A stretch of 64,000 nt of DNA from Petropleomorpha daqingensis (GTDB lineage Bacteria; Actinomycetota; Actinomycetes; Mycobacteriales; Geodermatophilaceae): positions 4,667,197 to 4,731,196 of the forward strand of contig NZ_JACBZT010000001.1 of the NCBI RefSeq assembly GCF_013408985.1, read 5' to 3'. The position numbers and the translations under genes are program-made. The notes under the pieces were generated by a model. That model was not told the DNA's origin. It made no database searches and was given only the letters and a program-made list of their open reading frames with translations. Of the stretch, positions 56,100 to 63,515 are shown piece after piece. Each line of letters begins with the position of its first letter. Within the stretch, counting starts at the first letter, position 1.

Positions 56100-56564
56100 A
56101 TGGACTTCCCGACCGTCGCCGAGCTCGCCGCGGAGGAGCAGGAACTGCAGTTCCGCTCCTTCACCAACGACGACGCCTTGGCCCTCGGCTCCGCCCTGGT
56201 CGCGGCCGCCCGCGAGCGCGGCGCGCCCGTGATCGTCGACATCACCCGCAACGGCCACCAGCTCTTCCGCGCCGCGCTGACCGGCTCGGCGCCGGACAAC
56301 GACACCTGGATCGCCCGCAAGCAGCGCGTCGTGCACCGGTTCGGGCACAGCAGCCTGCACGTGCGGCAGGCCAGCATCGAGCGCGGCACGACCTTCGAGG
56401 AGGAGTTCGCCCTCGACCCCGAGCGGTACGCGGCGCACGGCGGCGCCGTCCCGGTCCTGGTCCGCGACGTCGGACCGATCGGCGTCGTCACCGTCTCGGG
56501 GCTCCCCCAGGTCGAGGACCACCGGATGGTGGTCGCCGCGATCCGCGCGCACCTCGCGCGCTAG
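56100..56564 (+). CDS. UPF0303 / heme-degrading-domain protein (HbpS-like fold)
   Basis: A 154-residue protein of the GlcG/HbpS (DUF336) superfamily. ELQFRSFTNDDALALGSALV and ARERGAPVIVDITRNGHQLF are family hallmarks; WIARKQRVVHRFGHSSLHVR holds candidate metal or heme ligands. GTVSGLPQ-like VVTVSGLPQVEDH ends the domain. Function is uncertain. ATG 56100 follows AGGAAGG. Its TAG stop shares a CTAG with the convergent GNAT stop. Confidence 0.9.
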   Translation: MDFPTVAELAAEEQELQFRSFTNDDALALGSALVAAARERGAPVIVDITRNGHQLFRAALTGSAPDNDTWIARKQRVVHRFGHSSLHVRQASIERGTTFEEEFALDPERYAAHGGAVPVLVRDVGPIGVVTVSGLPQVEDHRMVVAAIRAHLAR

Positions 56565-57172
56565 GCGGCGCGGCGCCGGGCCGCGGCCCGGCGGGCGATC
56601 CGCGCGCAGCGGATGACCCGGCAGGCCTCCACGGTGGGCAGCACCGGCAGCGGCGTGCGGCCCTCCAGCACGTCCTCGTCCATCTCGAACCGCCCACCCA
56701 GCGGCAGCGCGAGCTGGCGGATGCGCAGGTTGTGCGGGTCCATCGTCCACAGCAGGCCGCCGACGCCGACGTCGCAGGCGGTGGTGCCGACGACGTCGAC
56801 CATCAGCCGGCCGAGACCCAGCCCCTGCGCCCGGTCCACGACCTCGAAGGCGACCTCGGCCAGCGTCGGATCGTCCTTGTCCACGATGTAGCGGCCGATG
56901 CCCAGCGGCTCGCCGTCCAGCTCGGCCACCCAGCAGCCGTGCCGGTGGTGGTCGATGTCGGCCAGCGTGCGCGCCACGGCGGGCAGCAGCCGCGGCACGG
57001 GCGCGAGGAAGCGCATCCGCCGCGAGTGCGCCGACAGGCCGTCGAACACCGTCTGCAGCGGCTCGGTCTCGCCGGGCACCAGCGGCCGCACCACGACCCG
57101 CGGCAGCGACAACCCCGGCCGGTTCTCGACCTGCAGGGCCGGTGCGCCGTGCGCGGTCGTCAGGGTGATCAT
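56561..57172 (-). CDS. GNAT-family N-acetyltransferase
   Basis: A 203-residue acetyltransferase. The acetyl-CoA loop is in VVDRAQGLGLGRLMVDVV (motif A Q/RxxGxG/A), with GIGRYIVDKDDPTLAEVAFE leading to it. The C-terminus is basic (CARIARRAAARRR). The acceptor is unknown. ATG 57172. TAG stop within the shared CTAG. It is divergent from azlC with 148 bp between. Confidence 0.88.
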   Translation of the reverse strand: MITLTTAHGAPALQVENRPGLSLPRVVVRPLVPGETEPLQTVFDGLSAHSRRMRFLAPVPRLLPAVARTLADIDHHRHGCWVAELDGEPLGIGRYIVDKDDPTLAEVAFEVVDRAQGLGLGRLMVDVVGTTACDVGVGGLLWTMDPHNLRIRQLALPLGGRFEMDEDVLEGRTPLPVLPTVEACRVIRCARIARRAAARRRAA

Positions 57173-57320
57173 CGTCGTTCTCCCCCACCCGGCGGATCGG
57201 CAGGGAGCCGGGCTCGCGCACAGGGTGCGGGCGCGTTCTTCTCCGGACCTTCCGCTCCGTGTGCGCGGCGAGCACCGCCGCGGAAGGACTGCGGAAGGCG
57301 CGCCCGCGACCCTCTCCGGC

Positions 57321-58031
57321 ATGACATCGACGACGGCGCGGCCCGCGGCCCCGACCAGGGCCGGGGCCGACTGGAGAGCGGGCGTGCGCGCGGCCACCCC
57401 GTTCGTGATCGGCCTGGCGCCCTTCGGCGTGACCGTCGGCGCGGCGGTCGCCGCCAGCGCCGACCCGTTCGCCGCGTGGACCGGCTCGTTCCTGCTCTAC
57501 GGGGGCAGCGCCCAGCTCGCCGTGCTCCAGGTGCTCGGCACCGACGGCCCGGTGTGGACGGCGATCCTCGTCGGCATCCTGATCCAGGCCCGGCTGCTGG
57601 TCTACAGCGGCGGCATGGCCCCGCTGTGGAAGGGCGCGCGGCCCTGGGCGACGGCTCTCGGCGCCGCCACGATCGTCGAGCCGACCTGGGCGATGGCCGA
57701 GCACCGGCTGCGCACCGCCGGACCGGACGGCGCCCGGGCGCACTACGCCGGCGCCGCCGCCATGCTGACCGTCGGCTGGATCGGCGCGATCACCGTCGGC
57801 GCGCTGGTCGGCCGGGTCCCCGGGTTGGCCACCCACCTCGCCGTCGCCGTTCCGCTGTGCCTCGTCGTCATGGTCGCGCCGCACCTGCGGGTACCGGGCG
57901 GGATCGCCGCGGTGGCGGCCGCCGTCGGCACCGCCGTGGTGGCGCGCTCCGTCGTCCCCGGGTTCGAGCTGCTGCCGGCCATGGCCGCCGCGGCGGCCGC
58001 GGGCCTGCTGGCCGAGCGGCGGCGGCCGTGA
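57321..58031 (+). CDS. azlC: AzlC-family branched-chain amino-acid exporter subunit
   Basis: A 236-residue membrane protein with about seven helices. Conserved PFVIGLAPFGVTVGAA, GGSAQLAVLQ and ARLLVYSGGMAP are AzlC/LIV-E hallmarks. With AzlD it exports branched-chain amino acids or analogues. ATG 57321; the stop overlaps the azlD start (GTGA). Confidence 0.95.
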   Translation: MTSTTARPAAPTRAGADWRAGVRAATPFVIGLAPFGVTVGAAVAASADPFAAWTGSFLLYGGSAQLAVLQVLGTDGPVWTAILVGILIQARLLVYSGGMAPLWKGARPWATALGAATIVEPTWAMAEHRLRTAGPDGARAHYAGAAAMLTVGWIGAITVGALVGRVPGLATHLAVAVPLCLVVMVAPHLRVPGGIAAVAAAVGTAVVARSVVPGFELLPAMAAAAAAGLLAERRRP

Positions 58032-58345
58032 GCGCCGTCTGGATCGTGATGCTGGTGGTCGGCGCGGCCAGCCTCGCGTTCCGGCTGCTGCCGATCGTCG
58101 CCGTCGAGCGGATCGGCCTGTCCCCGCGGACGGCCAACGGTCTCCGGCACGCCGGCAGCGGCGCGGTGGCCGCGCTCGCCGCCCTCGCGATCCTGGGCCC
58201 CGGCTCGCTGCGGCCGAACCCCGCGGTGCTGGTCGCCGTCGCCGTCGGCGGGTTCCTCGCCTGGCGCGGCTGGTCGATGACCCGCGTCGTCCTGGCCGGA
58301 GGCGCCGCCTACGCGCTCGTCGCCGTCGCCACGGCGCTGCTGTGA
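58028..58345 (+). CDS. azlD: AzlD-family protein, AzlC partner
   Basis: A 105-residue membrane protein of four helices, with SLAFRLLPIV near the start and GFLAWRGWSMTRVVLAGG near the end, typical of AzlD. GTG 58028 overlaps azlC and its own stop overlaps the next GTG (58342), so three genes are chained by 4-bp overlaps. It stabilises or completes the AzlC exporter. Confidence 0.93.
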   Translation: MSAVWIVMLVVGAASLAFRLLPIVAVERIGLSPRTANGLRHAGSGAVAALAALAILGPGSLRPNPAVLVAVAVGGFLAWRGWSMTRVVLAGGAAYALVAVATALL

Positions 58346-59937
58346 CCGCTACGGTCCGCGCCGTGGAGGTGACCGTCCACCTGCTCGGCGAGGTCCGGGT
58401 CGCCGTCGACGGCTCCCCCGCGGCCGGCTTCGACCGCCGCAGCGCCGCCCAGCTCGTCGCGCTGCTGGCGCTGGAGCCCGCGCGCCGGCTGCACCGCGAG
58501 CGGGTGATGGCCGCGCTGTGGCCCGACGCCGCCCCGGAGGACGCCGCCAACGCCCTGCACAAGGCCGCGCACTTCGCGCGCCGCGCCACCGGCGGCGCCG
58601 ACGCGGTCGTGCTGCGCGCGGAGATGGTGTCGCTGTTCCCCGGCACGTCCGTCGAGGTGGACGTCGCCGTCTTCGAGGCGGCCGCGCGCGCCGCCCTGGC
58701 CGAGGACGACGAGGCCGCCGCGGCCGCCGTCCTCGACCGCTGGCCGGCCGAGCTGCTGCCCGACGAGCCGTACGCCGCGTGGGCCGACGCGCCGCGGCAG
58801 CGGATCGACCTGCTGCGCCGCCGGCTGCTGCTGCTCGCCCGCCGCTGGGCCGACCTCGTCGCGCTCGACCCAACCGACGAGCAGGCGGCCCTCGGCCTGG
58901 CCGCCGAGCAGCTGGACCGCGGCGACCGCGCCGGCGCGCTGCGCGTGATCGCCCGGATCGAGCGGGTGCTCCGCGAGGAGCTCGGCATCGGGCTGAGCCC
59001 GGAGGGCGCCGCGCTGCGCGCCCGGGCCCTCGACAGCGCGGCGCCGATGCCCGGCCGGCCGCCCGTCGTCCCGGCCCCGCGGGCGGCCGGCCTGGCCCGT
59101 CAGCGCCTCGGCTTCTGCCGGGCGCCCGACGGCGTCCGGCTGGCCTTCGCGACCAGCGGCACCGGCCCACCGCTGGTCAAGGTCGCGAACTGGCTGTCGC
59201 ACCTGGACCACAACTGGGGCAGCCCCGTGTGGTCGCACTGGTGGCGCGAGCTGTCCCGCGACCACACGCTGGTCCGCTACGACGAGCGCGGCTGCGGGCT
59301 GTCGGACTGGGACGTCGACGCCGACTCGTTCGGCCTCGAGGCGTGGGTGCGCGACCTCGAGACCGTCGTGGACACCCTCGGCCTGGAGCGCTTCCCGCTG
59401 CTCGGCCTGTCGCAGGGCGGCCCGATCGCGGTCACCTATGCCGCCCGGCACCCCGAGCGGGTCTCGCACCTGGTCGTCCACGGCACCTGCGCGCGGGCGT
59501 TGTGGCCGCGGGCGAGCAAAGAGCAGAAGAGCGAGCTGGTCGCGCTCGGCCAGCTGCTGCGGGTCTCGTGGGGGTCCGACGCCCCCGGCTTCCGGCAGGT
59601 GTACGACGCGAAGTTCCTGCCCGACGGCCCCCTGGAGCTGTGGCGGGCGTTCGACCAGCTGCAGCGCCGCTCCAGCTCGCCGGAGAACGCCTACCGGCTG
59701 TGGGGTGCCTTCGGCCGGCTCGACGCGTCGGAGGCCGCCCGGTCCCTCGACGTCCCGACGCTGATCCTGCATCCGCGGGGCGACCTCGTCTGGTCCTTCG
59801 ACGACGCCGCGGAGCTGCACGCGGCCATCCCCGGCAGCCGGCTGGTCGCGCTGGACACCCGCAACCACATCCTGCGCGCCGACGAACCCGCGTTCGCGCA
59901 CTTCCTGCAGGAGGTGCGCGCGTTCCTGGGGACGTGA
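58342..59937 (+). CDS. BTAD regulatory module fused to an alpha/beta hydrolase
   Basis: A 531-residue fusion. Residues 1-about 235 are a SARP-type winged-helix/BTAD module (VTVHLLGEVRVAVDGSP, HRERVMAALWPDAAPEDAAN, LHKAAHFARR, ELGIGLSPEGAALRARAL). After a Pro/Ala linker, residues about 255-531 are an alpha/beta hydrolase with YDERGCGLSDWDVD, nucleophile Ser357 in LGLSQGGPIAV, Asp in HPRGDLVWS and His in TRNHILRADEP. All three catalytic residues are present. It may sense or process a ligand and regulate genes directly. It is coupled to azlD by 4-bp overlap. Confidence 0.88.
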   Translation: MTATVRAVEVTVHLLGEVRVAVDGSPAAGFDRRSAAQLVALLALEPARRLHRERVMAALWPDAAPEDAANALHKAAHFARRATGGADAVVLRAEMVSLFPGTSVEVDVAVFEAAARAALAEDDEAAAAAVLDRWPAELLPDEPYAAWADAPRQRIDLLRRRLLLLARRWADLVALDPTDEQAALGLAAEQLDRGDRAGALRVIARIERVLREELGIGLSPEGAALRARALDSAAPMPGRPPVVPAPRAAGLARQRLGFCRAPDGVRLAFATSGTGPPLVKVANWLSHLDHNWGSPVWSHWWRELSRDHTLVRYDERGCGLSDWDVDADSFGLEAWVRDLETVVDTLGLERFPLLGLSQGGPIAVTYAARHPERVSHLVVHGTCARALWPRASKEQKSELVALGQLLRVSWGSDAPGFRQVYDAKFLPDGPLELWRAFDQLQRRSSSPENAYRLWGAFGRLDASEAARSLDVPTLILHPRGDLVWSFDDAAELHAAIPGSRLVALDTRNHILRADEPAFAHFLQEVRAFLGT

Positions 59938-59994
59938 CGGCGCCCAGTGGACAGCGTCAGCGAGACCGCGCTGTTTCCTGCGACGGTGCACGGC

Positions 59995-60417
59995 ATGACC
60001 GCGATGCCCCGCCCCGACGTCCCCGTCCGCAGCGCCGCCGAGCTCACCGAGCGGTGGGCCGGCCTGCTCGAACCGCCGATCTTCCGGCGCCGCGAGCTGT
60101 GGCTCGCCTGGTTCGACCAGGACGGCCTGATGCTCCCGATGGTCGTGCCCGTGGACGACGTGCCGCTGGTGCCGGACCTCGCGATGCTCGACGGCCTCGA
60201 GCAGGTGAACGCCGGGGTGATCGAGGAGCACCTGGCCGGCCGGGGCGCGCTCGCCATGGCGCTGTGCCGGCCGGGCACGCCGGCGGTGCGCGACGACGAC
60301 CGGGTGTGGGCCGACACCCTGCGCGCCGCGCTCGACGGCCGGTGGAGCCTGCACCTCGCCGCCGGTGGGCGGGTGACGCCACTCGTCGAGCCGCCGGACG
60401 GACCCCCGACCCGGTAG
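59995..60417 (+). CDS. Hypothetical protein
   Basis: A 140-residue soluble acidic protein from ATG 59995 (GTG 59947 would add 16). Segments FRRRELWLAWFDQDGLMLPM and GVIEEHLAGRGALAMALCRPG are well formed, suggesting a real conserved family, but no motif gives a function. It lies 57 bp downstream of the BTAD-hydrolase fusion. Stop TAG, 10 bp before the DUF1801 ATG. Confidence 0.65.
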   Translation: MTAMPRPDVPVRSAAELTERWAGLLEPPIFRRRELWLAWFDQDGLMLPMVVPVDDVPLVPDLAMLDGLEQVNAGVIEEHLAGRGALAMALCRPGTPAVRDDDRVWADTLRAALDGRWSLHLAAGGRVTPLVEPPDGPPTR

Positions 60418-60427
60418 GAAGGGCCGC

Positions 60428-60778
60428 ATGACCGCGGCCACCGTTGACGAGTACCTGACCGGCCTGCCCGAGGACGTCGCCGCGATCGTCGAGCGGCTGC
60501 GCGCCCTGGTGCACGCCGCCGTCCCGGACGCCGGGGAGACGATCAGCTACGGCATGCCCACCTTCACCCTCGACGGCCTGCCCCTGGTGCACCTGGCTGC
60601 GTGGAAGAAGCACATCGCGCTCTACCCCCTACCCGCGATGGACGACGACCTCGCCCGCGACGTCGCACCGTTCCAGGGCACGAAGAGCACCCTGCGCCTC
60701 CCCCTCGGCCGGCCGGTCCCCTACGACCTGGTCGAACGCGTCCTCGCCGCCCTGGTGCGGCAGCGGGGGCGCGGGTAG
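60428..60778 (+). CDS. DUF1801 family protein
   Basis: A 116-residue protein with the YdhG/DUF1801 layout: EYLTGLPEDVAAIVERLRAL, ETISYGMPTFTLDG, AAWKKHIALYPLP, FQGTKSTLRLPLGRPVP. These proteins are structurally frataxin-like; function is poorly known. ATG 60428 with AGGAAGGGC upstream. Stop TAG. Confidence 0.93.
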   Translation: MTAATVDEYLTGLPEDVAAIVERLRALVHAAVPDAGETISYGMPTFTLDGLPLVHLAAWKKHIALYPLPAMDDDLARDVAPFQGTKSTLRLPLGRPVPYDLVERVLAALVRQRGRG

Positions 60779-60900
60779 CCGCGACGCCTGGGGCGCGTGA
60801 GCAACGGCACCGCGCGTTCCGGCGCGGATGGCGGCGACCCGCGAAACCGCGCGGCACAGTGGAGGAGAACCCCCTCCGCGCAGGAAGAGATCTCCCCGTC

Positions 60901-61662
60901 ATGTGCCGTCTCCTGGGCTGGGCGTCGTCGCGCCCGACCTCGCTGCTCGATCTGCTCGGCGAGGAGGACCTCGACGCGTTCACCGAGCTGTCGTGCAAGC
61001 ACGCCGACGGCTGGGGGCTGGCCCGGAGCACCCGCCGGGGGGTCGAGGTCCGCAAGGCCCCGGACGCCGCGCGGTCCAGCGCGGAGTTCGCCCAGCGCGC
61101 CCGCTACGGCAGCGCCGATCTGGGCATGGCGCACCTCCGCTGGGCCACCCTGGGTCTCGACGTGCGCACGGCGAACACCCACCCGTTCGGCACCCGCCGG
61201 ATCGCCTTCGCGCACAACGGCTCGATCAACCCGCCGGAGTCCCTCGACCCGCTGCTGACCCGCCGCGCCCGCCGGCAGCGCACCGGCGACACCGACAGCG
61301 AGCGGTTCTTCCTCGCCGTCCTGTCCCGGATGCAGGAGGGCGCGACGCCCGGCGACGCCCTGGCCGGCACGGTCGCCGAGATCGCCGCCACCCGCTCGTT
61401 CACCAGCCTCAACTGCCTGCTGCTCACCCGCGACGCGCTCTACGCGGTCTCGCGGGTGAACACCGGGGCGGTGCTGGAGTTCCCCGAGGGCCCGGACTAC
61501 TACGACCTGCGCTACCGGGTCACCGACGACGCCGTCGTCGTCGCCTCCAGCGGCTGGGGCCGAGACTGGGCGGAGCTGGCCAACGGCGACCTGCTCGTGG
61601 TGCAGCGCGGCACCCTCGCGGTGTCGGTCAGCTCGATCGAGGACGTCGCCGCCGCGGCCTGA
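60901..61662 (+). CDS. Class II glutamine amidotransferase (YafJ-like)
   Basis: A 253-residue Ntn-hydrolase. After Met removal the Cys2 nucleophile (MCRLLGW) is N-terminal. KHADGWGLA, LGMAHLRWATLG, NTHPFGTRRIAFAHNGSI and DTDSERFFLAVL are typical glutaminase motifs. No synthase domain is fused, so it hydrolyses glutamine or gamma-glutamyl compounds (as EgtC does) for an unknown partner. AGGAAGAG lies upstream of ATG 60901. Its stop abuts the stop of the convergent 41-residue membrane protein. Confidence 0.93.
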   Translation: MCRLLGWASSRPTSLLDLLGEEDLDAFTELSCKHADGWGLARSTRRGVEVRKAPDAARSSAEFAQRARYGSADLGMAHLRWATLGLDVRTANTHPFGTRRIAFAHNGSINPPESLDPLLTRRARRQRTGDTDSERFFLAVLSRMQEGATPGDALAGTVAEIAATRSFTSLNCLLLTRDALYAVSRVNTGAVLEFPEGPDYYDLRYRVTDDAVVVASSGWGRDWAELANGDLLVVQRGTLAVSVSSIEDVAAAA

Positions 61663-61788
61663 TCACTCGTCGCGGCTCGGCGCGTCGGCGTGCTCCCGCT
61701 CCCAGCGGGCGGTCACCGGACGTGCCAGCGCCATGATGAGGCCGGTCATGACGACCAACCCGACGGCGGATCCGACGGCCCAGAACAT
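61663..61788 (-). CDS. 41-residue single-pass membrane protein
   Basis: A tiny protein consisting of one hydrophobic helix (FWAVGSAVGLVVMTGLIMAL) and a charged tail (RWEREHADAPSRDE). ATG 61788 has GGAAGG 9 nt upstream, which supports real translation. Similar small membrane proteins often tune larger membrane complexes. The gene is convergent with the amidotransferase. Confidence 0.6.
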   Translation of the reverse strand: MFWAVGSAVGLVVMTGLIMALARPVTARWEREHADAPSRDE

Positions 61789-61970
61789 CTCGGTCCACCT
61801 TCCGCGCCGGCCGCTGTTGTTCCGGTTCCCCCGCGTCCACGGCGCTGCTCCCAGAGTTGCCGCCGGGGGCGTGATCCACAAGAACCCACGCCGCGGCGGC
61901 GGGCGGGACGGGTCCGTCCCGGCCGTGCCGCTGCGCACCGCACTCCCCCGCTCGCCTACCGTGGCCGACC

Positions 61971-62489
61971 GTGACCGGGATCGTGACCGTCCGTCGGGCC
62001 AGCGAGGACGACGCCGCCGCCCTGGCCGCGCTGGCGCTGGCCAATCGCGCCTTCCTCGCGCCGTGGGAGCCCGTGCGCCCGGACGCGTACTTCACGGAGG
62101 AGCAGCAGCGGGCGACGCTGCGCGGGTTCGCCGCGCAGGACCCGCCGCTCACCGTGCCGTGCGTGATCCTGGTCGACGGCGAGCCCGCCGGCCGGATCAA
62201 CGTGAACAACGTCGTCCGTGGTGCGTTCTGGTCGGCCGACCTCGGCTACTGGGTGGCGCAGGAGCACAACGGCCGCGGCGTCGGCACCGTCGCCGTGGCC
62301 GGGGTGCTGCGGCTGGCGTTCGGCGAGCTCGGGCTGCACCGCGTCCAGGCGGCCACGCTGCTGCACAACACCGGGTCGCAGCGGGTGCTCGAGCGCAACG
62401 GGTTCACCCGCATCGGCGTCGCGCCCCGCTACCTGCGCATCGCCGGCGAGTGGCAGGACCACGTCCTGTTCCAGCGGCTGGCCGACTGA
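61971..62489 (+). CDS. GNAT-family acetyltransferase (RimJ/RimL-like)
   Basis: A 172-residue acetyltransferase. GYWVAQEHNGRGVGTVAVAGVL holds the acetyl-CoA binding motif; HRVQAATLLHNTGSQRVLERNGF is the RimJ-type C-terminal signature. It acetylates a protein N-terminus or small molecule. GTG 61971 is preceded by a -10-like TACCGT at 61957-61962, so the mRNA may have almost no leader. GTG 61983 is an alternative start. Confidence 0.9.
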   Translation: MTGIVTVRRASEDDAAALAALALANRAFLAPWEPVRPDAYFTEEQQRATLRGFAAQDPPLTVPCVILVDGEPAGRINVNNVVRGAFWSADLGYWVAQEHNGRGVGTVAVAGVLRLAFGELGLHRVQAATLLHNTGSQRVLERNGFTRIGVAPRYLRIAGEWQDHVLFQRLAD

Positions 62490-62502
62490 GCCGGCCGAAC
62501 GG

Positions 62503-62943
62503 TCAGGCCGGGTGCCGGCGCTCGACCAGCTTGGCCAGCGCGGTGACCATCGGCCGGCCGCGGACCAGCAGCAGGACCTCCGAGACGGCGCTGTGCAGCC
62601 AGTACGCCGGGCCGCGCAGCGGGTGCTCGTCGATCACGATCACCGTGTCCTCGCCCCACTCGGACAGCTCGATCACGATCCGCGCCGAGCCGAGCATCCC
62701 CGCGTCGGCCTCGAGCCCGAGCAGGTGGCCGGGTTCGACCTGGCGGACCGTCGTCCGGCCGCGCAGCGCGAGCGGCCCCCAGCCGACCGTGTAGTGGATC
62801 GCCGTGCCCAGCGCGGGCCAGCCGTCGTCCACGGCCCGGATCTCCGTCGTGCCGACCACCCAGTCCGAGTACGCGTGCCCGTCGGCCAGCACGTCCCACA
62901 CCTGCTCCGGGCTCCGCTCGACCACCGCGTTGACCACTGCCAC
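62503..62943 (-). CDS. SRPBCC-family (START-like) protein
   Basis: A 146-residue helix-grip protein. VVERSPEQVWDVLADGHAYS and WVVGTTEIRAVDDGWPALGT are the classic polyketide cyclase-type opening; RTTVRQVEPGHLLGLEA follows. It would bind a hydrophobic ligand. GTG 62943 was preferred; GTG 62937 is close. Downstream of the MmcQ gene by 29 bp on the same strand. Confidence 0.9.
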   Translation of the reverse strand: MAVVNAVVERSPEQVWDVLADGHAYSDWVVGTTEIRAVDDGWPALGTAIHYTVGWGPLALRGRTTVRQVEPGHLLGLEADAGMLGSARIVIELSEWGEDTVIVIDEHPLRGPAYWLHSAVSEVLLLVRGRPMVTALAKLVERRHPA

Positions 62944-62972
62944 GGGCCCATCGTGCCCGTCCGCGGCCGGGC

Positions 62973-63407
62973 TCACCCCTCCGGTGCGGCGCCCAGCTCG
63001 CGGGCCGCGAGCCAGGCGTCCCGCCGGCGGGCGGAGGCACGCGACAACCACGCGTCCTGGACGATCTCGGCCAGCTCGCCGCGGGTGATCTCGCCGAGCC
63101 GGCTCGCCTGCACCAGCACCGAGTCGTGCCCGTCGAAGTGCGGTGTGGTGAAGAACGGCGACGACGGGTCCTGGACCAGCGCCTGCTTCTCCGCGTCCGA
63201 CTCGACCCAGAACATGATCACGTCGGGCAGCTTCTCCCCCGTCTCGGGGTCGACGGCGTCCGGCCGCGGGGTGCGGAAGAAGACGAACGACCTGCCGCCC
63301 ACCTGGTAGACGGCGTTGCCGCGCGAGCCCGGCCAGACCGTCACGTGCGGCATGCCGAGCGCGAGCTCGTGCACGTCCGCCACGCACGCCGGCCGCTCGT
63401 CGCTCAC
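62973..63407 (-). CDS. MmcQ/YjbR-family protein
   Basis: A 144-residue protein of the MmcQ/YjbR superfamily. VHELALGMPHVTVWPGSRGN, AVYQVGGRSFVFFRTPRPD and LVQASRLGEITRGELAEIVQDAW correspond to the conserved CyaY-like domain. It is a putative DNA-binding protein of unknown role. GTG 63407 was chosen because upstream residues overlap the promoter repeats of the divergent transporter gene. Confidence 0.92.
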   Translation of the reverse strand: MSDERPACVADVHELALGMPHVTVWPGSRGNAVYQVGGRSFVFFRTPRPDAVDPETGEKLPDVIMFWVESDAEKQALVQDPSSPFFTTPHFDGHDSVLVQASRLGEITRGELAEIVQDAWLSRASARRRDAWLAARELGAAPEG

Positions 63408-63427
63408 GGCGGGCAGCGTAGGTGGCA

Positions 63428-63476
63428 TCAAGAGCACGTCAAGATCGATCCTCCCGGCGTCAGGACCTCGTCAAGG
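63428..63476. promoter_or_regulatory. 11-bp-phased direct repeats upstream of the kimA-like gene
   Basis: TCAAGA (63428), TCAAGA (63439), TCAGGA (63460) and TCAAGG (63471) recur with spacings of 11, 21 and 11 bp, about one or two helix turns, all on one face. This is the architecture bound by OmpR-family winged helices (KdpE, PhoP) or SARPs. It lies 40-88 bp before the transporter start and within the divergent promoter of the MmcQ gene. No ydaO-type riboswitch is present in this 108-bp interval. Confidence 0.65.
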
Positions 63477-63515
63477 AACAGCCACCCGGCACGGACGGCG
63501 GCCGACGGTGGACCC

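Noticed and set aside
63408-63515. A ydaO-type riboswitch in front of the kimA-like gene, as in Bacillus.
   Set aside because: The interval is only 108 bp and lacks the conserved GTCAGCTAAC and GTAGGCG blocks found at 17181-17206.
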